DNA of 8,701 nt, taken from NCBI GenBank assembly GCA_910585395.1, contig CAJUCK010000051.1, positions 4,286 through 12,986 of the forward strand. Reading direction: 5' to 3'. Below the pieces are notes generated by a model that saw nothing but the letters and a program-made list of their open reading frames with translations, made no database searches and was not told the DNA's origin. Positions 1 to 5,032 of this stretch are shown here, one piece after another (the stretch's first letter is position 1; each line of letters begins with the position of its first letter). This DNA comes from an uncultured Lachnospiraceae bacterium. Its GTDB lineage: Bacteria > Bacillota > Clostridia > Lachnospirales > Lachnospiraceae. The translations under genes and the position numbers were made by a program.

Positions 1-876
1 TCTTTCTCTCCTAGAAAAGTAGACGAAGAAAATCATTTAAAAATAGAATCTCTCTTGCGTGAACAGAGAGAGTTGGAAGAGAATATTAGAAAAATTAAAA
101 TAGAAATTCTTGATTTAGGTATTAAGATATCTGAATTGGAAAGTATTATTAAAACTGCCCGGAATAGAGAAAAAATTATTTTATCTGATCATTTAAAACA
201 AAGTGAAGAGAATTTTTCTAAAAGAAATGTTTTGGAAGTGCAGGAAATTGAAAGACAGAGAATTGCAAGAGATATGCATGATTCAGTAGTACAGAGTCTT
301 ACCAGTTTAGTACATAGGATGGAATTATGTTCAAAAATAGGTGAAATTGATCCTGTACGCGGTAAATTAGAATTAAGAGAAATGACAAAAATTGTAAGAG
401 ATATAATTCAGGAAATAAGAGAGGTTATATATGATTTGCGACCAATGTCTTTAGAGGATGTAGGTTTGGTTGAGGCAGTAAAAAGGGAGTTATTGAAAAT
501 ACAAAATTATGGCGTCATAAATGTTTCTTATAAGATTGAAAAAATTTCAGTAAATATTTCTTCCAGTATTTCTTTAACTATTTTCAGAGTTATTCGTGAA
601 CTATGCAACAATGTACTGAAACATGCGCAGGCGAAAAATTTAAAATTATCTATGAAGTATAAAAATGATTTTTTAAAAGTCAGTATAGAAGATGATGGAG
701 TTGGTTTTCAAGTTGACAAAGTTTTAGATTATGATAAGCCAGAAAACTCTGGATTTGGAATTTCTATGGTACAGGAACGAATTTATTTGTTAGGCGGAAA
801 AATTGAAATAAATTCTAAACCTGGGAAAGGAACAAATATTTTAATAGATATACCGGTTGACAAGGAGGTAGCCTAA
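1..876 (+). CDS. Sensor histidine kinase, DegS/NarX-like (HisKA_3 + HATPase), 5'-partial
   Basis: The frame is open from base 1 with no stop, so the gene begins upstream of the window; the TTG at 55 is only an internal codon. Its role is to sense a signal, autophosphorylate and pass the phosphate to the response regulator encoded next. The visible order is an N-terminal Glu/Lys-rich, coiled-coil-like helix (bases about 40-235), then a HisKA_3 dimerisation box with motif ERQRIARDMHDSVVQ (phospho-acceptor His at 277-279), then a HATPase domain. In the HATPase the N box is ELCNNVLKHA (from 598), the G1 box is DDGVGF (691-708) and the G2 box is GFGISMVQER (from 751). No transmembrane segment is visible, but the missing N-terminus could hold one. 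The long cytosolic helix before the His box recalls DegS. The signal cannot be deduced. The stop at 874-876 abuts the next start codon. Confidence 0.9.
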   Translation, partial: SFSPRKVDEENHLKIESLLREQRELEENIRKIKIEILDLGIKISELESIIKTARNREKIILSDHLKQSEENFSKRNVLEVQEIERQRIARDMHDSVVQSLTSLVHRMELCSKIGEIDPVRGKLELREMTKIVRDIIQEIREVIYDLRPMSLEDVGLVEAVKRELLKIQNYGVINVSYKIEKISVNISSSISLTIFRVIRELCNNVLKHAQAKNLKLSMKYKNDFLKVSIEDDGVGFQVDKVLDYDKPENSGFGISMVQERIYLLGGKIEINSKPGKGTNILIDIPVDKEVA

Positions 877-879
877 TTG
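862..879 (+). promoter_or_regulatory. Ribosome binding site that fixes a TTG start for the response regulator
   Basis: AAGGAGG at 862-868 lies inside the last kinase codons, 8 bases before the TTG at 877-879. The TTG follows the kinase TAA with no gap. No ATG in the same frame gives a complete receiver domain, so the strong Shine-Dalgarno sequence and the domain start together support TTG. The arrangement suggests translational coupling of the two genes. Confidence 0.85.
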
Positions 880-1521
880 AAAGCAAAAGTTATAATTGTA
901 GATAATCATTCTATGGTGAGAGAGGGATTGAAAAAACTATTAGAATTTGATGGTGATATAGAAGTGATTGGAGAGGCAAATGATGGCTTAGAATGTTTGG
1001 AGTTATTAGACTCTTTAGTACCGCAGGTCTTGCTTTTAGATATTGATATGCCAAGAATGAATGGTTTAGAGGTACTGCAGAAAATTAAAGAGAATAATAT
1101 CAATGTTAAGGTTATTATACTTACTGTTCACAACGAAATGGAGTATTTAATAAAGGCAGTTGATATGGGAATAGATGGATATATGCTGAAAGATTCTGAA
1201 TCATGTGAATTAAAAAAGGCTATCTTTCATGTAATACAAGGAGAAACATATATTCAGCCAAGCTTAATTCCCTTATTGAATACTAAAATTCTTGAGAAGG
1301 ATGTTGATGAAGCAAAGATAGAAAAATTAACGAAGAGGGAATTAGAAATTTTAAAACTTTTGTCTATTGGTTTGTATAATAAAGAGATAGGAGAAAAATT
1401 AAATATTTCTGAGAGGACAGTCAAAAATCATGTTTCTAATATATTTAGAAAAATAGATGTAACAGATAGAACACAGGCTGCAGTATTTGCTATTAAAAAT
1501 AATCTTGTCAATATATATTGA
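877..1521 (+). CDS. Response regulator, NarL/FixJ (LuxR-type HTH) family, DegU-like
   Basis: This DNA-binding response regulator of 214 residues has the usual length for the NarL/DegU family. The receiver domain (about residues 3-120) has the phospho-acceptor Asp55 in LLLDIDMPRMNG, the conserved Thr83 and the conserved Lys105. The acidic pocket near the N-terminus reads Asp9-Asn10 where many family members have two acidic residues. The C-terminal GerE/LuxR helix-turn-helix covers about residues 151-214: LTKRELEILKLL, then NKEIGEKLNISERTVKNHVS, then a recognition and dimer helix. It is co-transcribed with the kinase encoded immediately upstream, which is its likely phosphodonor. No target operator can be named from the sequence. 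A perfect parS palindrome followed by T residues 173 bases downstream may end this transcript. Confidence 0.93.
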   Translation: MKAKVIIVDNHSMVREGLKKLLEFDGDIEVIGEANDGLECLELLDSLVPQVLLLDIDMPRMNGLEVLQKIKENNINVKVIILTVHNEMEYLIKAVDMGIDGYMLKDSESCELKKAIFHVIQGETYIQPSLIPLLNTKILEKDVDEAKIEKLTKRELEILKLLSIGLYNKEIGEKLNISERTVKNHVSNIFRKIDVTDRTQAAVFAIKNNLVNIY

Positions 1522-1693
1522 TTTGTTTCTATATAGTATAATTTGTGAATAGATTAATTTAAGCTTTTTATTTTAAGATTGGTTTTAACTTATTGTTATC
1601 TAATTTATGTATTGTAACAGAAAGAAATATTATATGAAAATGAGCAATAAGATTAATAATACTTTTCATGAGATGTATTGTTGATTTTATAGA

Positions 1694-1717
1694 GGAATGT
1701 TTCACGTGAAACATTCC
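1694..1717. other. parS: parS centromere site 1 (perfect palindrome)
   Basis: The core TGTTTCACGTGAAACA at 1698-1713 is identical to the Bacillus subtilis-type parS consensus bound by ParB (Spo0J). The palindrome is perfect over 24 bases (GGAA...TTCC flanks). Four T residues follow at 1718-1721, so the RNA could fold as a 10-bp stem with an ACGT loop plus a U tract. The site may therefore double as the terminator of the two-component operon. Its match to the ParB encoded in this window makes the parS assignment firm; the terminator role is inference. Confidence 0.96.
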
Positions 1718-2065
1718 TTTTCTATATTATAGAAAAAACCTTGTTGGTGTGAAATGTTATGGTTTATGACTTTTCTATAATATAAAATATTATATGCACT
1801 CATGTGCAAGGGATTATTTCATTAAAGCAATTAATTACCGCTGCATATCGAAGTGTGAAAAACTCTGACAATTGAAAAGTTAGGTGAGCTTTTATACTTT
1901 GTCCATAAATAAGTTTATACATATCCTGATTAAAAAGAAATATTCTATGCAAGTTTATGGTACTCTGAGATAATAATAGAACTTAGATTCTTATACATTT
2001 TAAAGAGATAACTTTTAAAAGAAAAAGTATTTATATAAAAAGCGTATCACTATGCAATCGAGAGC

Positions 2066-2095
2066 ATACAAAAATATACTTGTATATTTTTGTAT
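2066..2095. repeat. 14-bp-arm inverted repeat with 2-base spacer
   Basis: The left arm ATACAAAAATATAC (2066-2079) is the exact reverse complement of the right arm GTATATTTTTGTAT (2082-2095), separated by TT. It lies 36 bases before the second parS site in the non-coding region. It could be an operator, a cruciform-prone element or a weak terminator hairpin, though it is AT-rich and lacks a GC stem. The function is unknown. Confidence 0.75.
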
Positions 2096-2130
2096 TAGTA
2101 TACTGTTAATAAAAAAATTATGAGTAAAAT

Positions 2131-2152
2131 TAATGTTTCACGTGAAACATTA
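2131..2152. other. parS: parS centromere site 2 (perfect palindrome)
   Basis: A second exact copy of the 16-base core TGTTTCACGTGAAACA lies at 2134-2149, within a perfect 22-base palindrome with TAA/TTA flanks. It is 436 bases downstream of the first site and about 300 bases upstream of parA. Unlike site 1, no T tract follows, so there is no hint of terminator function. It is a binding and loading site for ParB, from which ParB is known to spread in a CTP-dependent way. Confidence 0.96.
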
Positions 2153-2363
2153 TAATAAAGATATTGTTTGTATGAGTATATTATTTGCTATATATTTAAT
2201 ACAAAAATGTTTCAGCTGATTTATAAGAAAATAAAAGTCACATAAAGACAATGTAATAGAAAATTCAACATATATTCTTCTCCTGCAAATTTAAAAATAT
2301 AAAATAGACATATTAAAAAGTAAGGAAACTCAAGGAATATATATAGTATTTGGAAGTGAAAAG

Positions 2364-2372
2364 TGTTATAAT
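2364..2372 (+). promoter_or_regulatory. Probable extended -10 promoter of the par operon
   Basis: TGTTATAAT matches the extended -10 form (TGn followed by TATAAT at 2367-2372). No good -35 box lies at 17 bases (TAGTAT at 2344-2349 is poor), which is common with an extended -10. Transcription would start near 2379, about 73 bases before the parA ATG. Confidence 0.6.
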
Positions 2373-2451
2373 AGTAAAGTCAAAATGAAATTATAATTAA
2401 TATATCTATAATAAACATGCAGAAGAAAGGGTATTATTGGAGGGATTATAC

Positions 2452-3187
2452 ATGGGAAGAATAATCGCAATCGCTAACCAGAAAGGTGGTGTAGGAAAGA
2501 CTACCACAGCAATTAATTTATCAGCATGTCTTGCAGAAACAGGAAAAAAAGTGTTAACAATAGATTTAGATCCGCAGGGAAGAACTTGAGAACACTGTAT
2601 ATGAACTAATGATTGGACAATGCACTATTCGGGAAAGCACAAGAAAAACGAAAGTTGATAATTTATTTTTGATACCTTCTGATATAAATCTTGCTGGCGC
2701 TGAGATAGAATTATTGGATATCAATGAAAAAGAATATATATTAAAAAATGAAGTCGACTATATAAGAGATGATTTTGAGTTTGTGGTGATAGACTGTCCT
2801 CCATCTTTGAATATGCTGACAATCAATGCTATGACAACAGCAGATACTATATTAGTTCCCATTCAATGTGAATATTATGCATTAGAAGGATTAAGTCAAT
2901 TAGTACATACAATTAATTTAGTGCAAAATAGATTAAACCCAAACCTTCAAATGGAAGGGGTGGTATTTACTATGTACGATGCCAGAACAAATCTATCTTT
3001 ACAAGTAGTAGAAAATGTTAAAGGTAATTTAGATACAAAAATTTATAAAACTATTATTCCAAGAAATATCAGGTTAGCAGAAGCTCCCAGTTATGGTCTT
3101 CCAATCAATTTGTATGATGGAAAATCAGCAGGTGCAGAAAGTTATCGCTTATTAGCAAAAGAAGTAATAGAAAGAGAGGATATATAG
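2452..3187 (+). pseudogene. parA: ParA/Soj chromosome-partition ATPase, broken by an out-of-frame deletion
   Basis: The start at 2452 has GGAGGG (2439-2444) 7 bases upstream. The first 43 codons are a textbook ParA N-terminus: IIAIANQKGGVGKTTTAINLS carries the deviant Walker A motif, and DLDPQG (A' motif) ends at base 2580. One A follows, and then the family sequence resumes in another frame at 2582 with ELENTVYEL. In the original frame, translation stops at TGA 2587-2589. Members of this family usually carry about 11 residues (NxTSGLG...) between DPQG and ELEN, so about 32 bases are missing. The rest is normal: Walker B-like VVIDCPPSLNMLT (Asp at 2792-2794), then MYDARTNLS, RLAEAPSYGLPI and AGAESYRLLAKEV, ending at TAG 3185-3187. 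With the missing part restored, the length would be about 255 residues, as in Soj. An ATG at 2609 could restart a 192-residue C-terminal piece, but this would lack the P-loop and be inactive. It is either a true pseudogene or a sequence/assembly error. Confidence 0.88.
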
Positions 3188-3189
3188 GG

Positions 3190-4095
3190 ATGGCAGCAGC
3201 ACGAGGATTGGGAAAAGGATTAGATATTATGCTTCCCGATAAGATAGGCGGTTCAGCAAATACAGATGGAAAAAAGAAACCAGAGATAGGAAAAGATGTA
3301 GTATATGTTAAAATAGGAAAGATTGAACCAAACAAGGAACAGCCTAGGAAAAGTTTTGATGAAGATACATTGTTGGAATTATCAGAATCATTAAAGCAAT
3401 ATGGAATATTACAGCCTTTATTAGTACAGGATAAAAAAGAATACTATGAGATTATTGCTGGAGAGCGGAGATGGAGAGCAGCGAAACTTGCTGGTTTAAA
3501 GGAAATACCTGTAATCATTAAAAAGCTCACTGATCAAGAAATGGTCGAAATTTCTTTAATTGAAAATATACAGAGAGAAAATTTGAATCCGATTGAAGAG
3601 GCATTGGCATATAAAAGATTGTTAAATGAATTTCAATTAAAGCAGGACGAGTTAGCAGAACGTGTTTCAAAATCAAGAACGGCTGTAACAAATTCTATGA
3701 GATTGTTAAAGCTGGATGAGAGAGTACAGCAAATGGTGATTGATGATCTCATTTCAACAGGACATGCCCGTTCACTTCTTGCTATCAGTGATAAAGAAAA
3801 ACAATACATTTTGGCTCAGCAGATTTTTGATGAAAAGTTGAGCGTAAGAGAGACCGAAAAGCTTATTAAGAAATTGCAAAAGCAAAAATCTGAAATACCA
3901 AAAATACAGGAAGATAATAAAATGTCTGTGTTCTATGAAGATATAGAACAAAAACTCAAAGGTATAATGGGAACAAAGGTATTGATTCATCAAAAAGACA
4001 AAGATAAAGGTAAAATAGAAATTGAGTATTATTCTTCAGATGAATTAGAAAGAATTATAGAACTATTTCAATCAATTCATCAGATGGATAATTAA
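3190..4095 (+). CDS. parB: Chromosome-partition protein ParB (Spo0J), CTP-dependent clamp
   Basis: ParB binds parS, spreads along DNA as a CTP-switched clamp, recruits SMC and stimulates ParA. This 301-residue copy is full length and intact. The N-terminal ARGLGKGLDIMLP (residues 4-16) is the usual ParA-stimulating motif. The ParB/Sulfiredoxin-like CTPase domain (about 37-140) contains GERRWRAAKLAGL (91-103, with the arginine patch that contacts CTP) and ENIQRENLNPIEEA (125-138). The central helix-turn-helix KQDELAERVSKSRTAVTNSMRLLKL (151-175) reads parS, and GHARSLL follows (191-197). The C-terminal part (about 245-301) is the dimerisation domain, after a Lys/Gln-rich linker. The start lies 2 bases after the parA stop, with GAGAGG about 10 bases upstream, so it is coupled to parA translation. 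The parA frameshift may lower ParB yield through polarity. Confidence 0.97.
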   Translation: MAAARGLGKGLDIMLPDKIGGSANTDGKKKPEIGKDVVYVKIGKIEPNKEQPRKSFDEDTLLELSESLKQYGILQPLLVQDKKEYYEIIAGERRWRAAKLAGLKEIPVIIKKLTDQEMVEISLIENIQRENLNPIEEALAYKRLLNEFQLKQDELAERVSKSRTAVTNSMRLLKLDERVQQMVIDDLISTGHARSLLAISDKEKQYILAQQIFDEKLSVRETEKLIKKLQKQKSEIPKIQEDNKMSVFYEDIEQKLKGIMGTKVLIHQKDKDKGKIEIEYYSSDELERIIELFQSIHQMDN

Positions 4096-4114
4096 ACATA
4101 TGTTCTTGAAAAAT

Positions 4115-4127
4115 GGAGGAAGTAATG
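4115..4127 (+). promoter_or_regulatory. Ribosome binding site that decides the start of the DUF4446 gene
   Basis: GGAGG at 4115-4119 is followed after 5 bases by ATG 4125-4127. The in-frame ATG at 4113 overlaps this Shine-Dalgarno sequence and has none of its own, so 4125 is preferred. The product then begins MKSDFIGLYF. Confidence 0.8.
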
Positions 4128-4655
4128 AAATCAGATTTTATAGGGTTATATTTTACAGTAGATGATTTTCTTTTGACGATTGCTATTATGGCAGGAGTTA
4201 TGTTCATATTATTTATTATGCTTTTGGTCAATATGGGAAAGACAAGAAAAGTACGAAAAAAGTATGATGCATTTATGCAAGGAAAAAATGCGGAATCTCT
4301 GGAAGAAACTTTGATAACAAGAATTCAGCAGGTAGAGCAACTTCTGGAAAATGAGAAAAAGAATACAGAAAAAATTCAAGTTATTTCAGATGCTTTAAAA
4401 AATACATTTCAGAAAGTGGGAATGGTCAAATACGACGCTTTTCATGAAATGGGAGGAAAATTAAGTTTTTCTCTTGCTCTATTGGATCAGAAGAATGATG
4501 GATTCATTATTAATGCTATGCACAGCAGAGAAGGATGCTATACTTATATTAAAGAAATTGTAAATGGTAATTCTATCATTGTATTGGCAGAAGAAGAGAA
4601 GGAAGCTTTGGGAATTGCTATGGGAGAAAATAGTAAGAAAGAAGAAAGTGACTGA
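4125..4655 (+). CDS. DUF4446 family membrane-anchored protein
   Basis: This 176-residue protein resembles the DUF4446 family, which is often encoded just after parB in Clostridia; its biochemical role is not established. An N-terminal hydrophobic helix (about residues 12-36, TIAIMAGVMFILFIMLLVNMG) is followed by a basic stretch KTRKVRKKYDAFM, which predicts a single membrane anchor with a cytoplasmic C-terminus. Next comes a Glu/Lys-rich helical region likely to form a coiled coil (about 50-95). The compact C-terminal domain (about 100-165) contains VGMVKYDAFHEMGGKLSFSLALLDQKNDGFIINAMHSREGCYTYIKEIVNG, a pattern characteristic of the family. It lies 29 bases after parB in the same direction and is probably in its operon, with the terminator at 4804-4835 closing the unit. 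A link to partition is suggested by position only. Confidence 0.85.
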   Translation: MKSDFIGLYFTVDDFLLTIAIMAGVMFILFIMLLVNMGKTRKVRKKYDAFMQGKNAESLEETLITRIQQVEQLLENEKKNTEKIQVISDALKNTFQKVGMVKYDAFHEMGGKLSFSLALLDQKNDGFIINAMHSREGCYTYIKEIVNGNSIIVLAEEEKEALGIAMGENSKKEESD

Positions 4656-4764
4656 TACTAAGTTGGAATATTCAGATAAGGAATTTAATTTGCAGATTAA
4701 ACAATAAAGTTCTTTTTGAGTACAAATGAAATATTAATTTGAGAATCTATTGTAAGAAGATTTG

Positions 4765-4770
4765 TATAAT
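4765..4770 (+). promoter_or_regulatory. Possible -10 box just upstream of the terminator
   Basis: TATAAT at 4765-4770 is a perfect -10 hexamer, but the nearest -35-like sequence (TTGAGA at 4739-4744) is 20 bases away, which is too far for a strong sigma-A promoter. If active, it would give a short RNA ending at the terminator at 4804-4835. In such AT-rich DNA a chance match is quite possible. Confidence 0.25.
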
Positions 4771-4803
4771 ATGTTATTTAATGAATATATTGAAAAATCA
4801 GAG

Positions 4804-4835
4804 CTGCGCACTAAATTATTAGTGCGTGGTTTTTT
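4804..4835 (+). terminator. Intrinsic terminator of the parA-parB-DUF4446 operon
   Basis: An 11-pair stem (4804-4814 with 4819-4829, including two G-T wobbles) with core CGCACTAA/TTAGTGCG closes a four-base loop ATTA. A run of six T residues (4830-4835) follows. It lies about 150 bases after the DUF4446 stop and before the promoter of the next gene. Confidence 0.88.
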
Positions 4836-4901
4836 ATTATGTAATTTTTATTGATTATAGTAAAAAGGTAAAAAATAGTATGAATTTAGTAAAAAAATTG
4901 G

Positions 4902-4930
4902 TTGATTTTTATAAAAATATTTTGTAAAAT
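4902..4930 (+). promoter_or_regulatory. Probable sigma-A promoter of the GH43 gene with an overlapping inverted repeat
   Basis: A -35 box TTGATT (4902-4907) and a -10 box TAAAAT (4925-4930) are separated by 17 bases. Transcription would begin near 4937, giving a leader of about 95 bases. The inverted repeat AATATTTT-GT-AAAATATT (4916-4933) covers the -10 box and could be an operator, although its AT-only arms may arise by chance. Confidence 0.6.
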
Positions 4931-5032
4931 ATTGATATAGCTTCTGCATCCTTTGTAAGTTTTATTCAATATAAGGGATAAAATCAGAAGAAAACTATGC
5001 AGTTTTTATATATTTAAAAAGGAGGGATTCAT

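Larger units (their letters stand above)
1522..2451 (+). other. Long intergenic region carrying the parS sites and the par promoter
   Basis: About 930 very AT-rich bases separate the response regulator from parA. I see no open frame with a ribosome binding site and no recognisable protein similarity in any frame, and no tRNA or rRNA. The region holds two perfect parS sites, a 14-bp-arm inverted repeat at 2066-2095, a small hairpin TTTTCTAT/ATAGAAAA at 1718-1736, a 5-bp stem TGCAC/GTGCA at 1795-1808, and the parA promoter near its right end. Two centromere sites suggest the region serves chromosome organisation more than coding. Decayed coding sequence cannot be excluded by eye. Confidence 0.7.
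4656..5032 (+). other. Intergenic region between the par operon and the GH43 gene
   Basis: This 377-base gap has no credible gene. It contains a TATAAT-like -10 box (4765-4770), the intrinsic terminator (4804-4835), the probable promoter of the downstream gene (4902-4930) overlapped by an inverted repeat (4916-4933), and a leader of about 95 bases ending in a strong ribosome binding site. A 14-codon frame starting with TTG near 4663 has no Shine-Dalgarno sequence and is not called. Confidence 0.75.

Noticed and set aside
1795..1808. TGCAC-TCAT-GTGCA hairpin as a terminator
   Set aside because: The stem has only five pairs and no T tract follows on either strand.
1540..2000. DnaA-box-like sequences (for example TGTGAATAG, TTATACATA) suggesting an origin
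   Set aside because: They are scattered single mismatched copies without clustering, a DNA-unwinding element or dnaA/dnaN nearby; expected by chance in AT-rich DNA.
2208..2223. A third parS-like sequence, TGTTTCAGCTGATTTA
   Set aside because: Only the left half and a few central bases match; five of 16 positions differ, including the CG centre that ParB needs.
2575..2592. Programmed ribosomal frameshift in parA
   Set aside because: No slippery heptamer or downstream stimulatory structure is evident, and a shifted product would still lack about 11 conserved residues.
2609..3187. A separate 192-residue gene starting at ATG 2609
   Set aside because: It is the in-frame C-terminal part of ParA. 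The ATG falls inside the conserved YELM segment, there is no Shine-Dalgarno sequence, and the product would lack the P-loop.
4113..4124. Upstream ATG at 4113 as the DUF4446 start
   Set aside because: It overlaps the Shine-Dalgarno sequence that serves the ATG at 4125 and has no ribosome binding site of its own.
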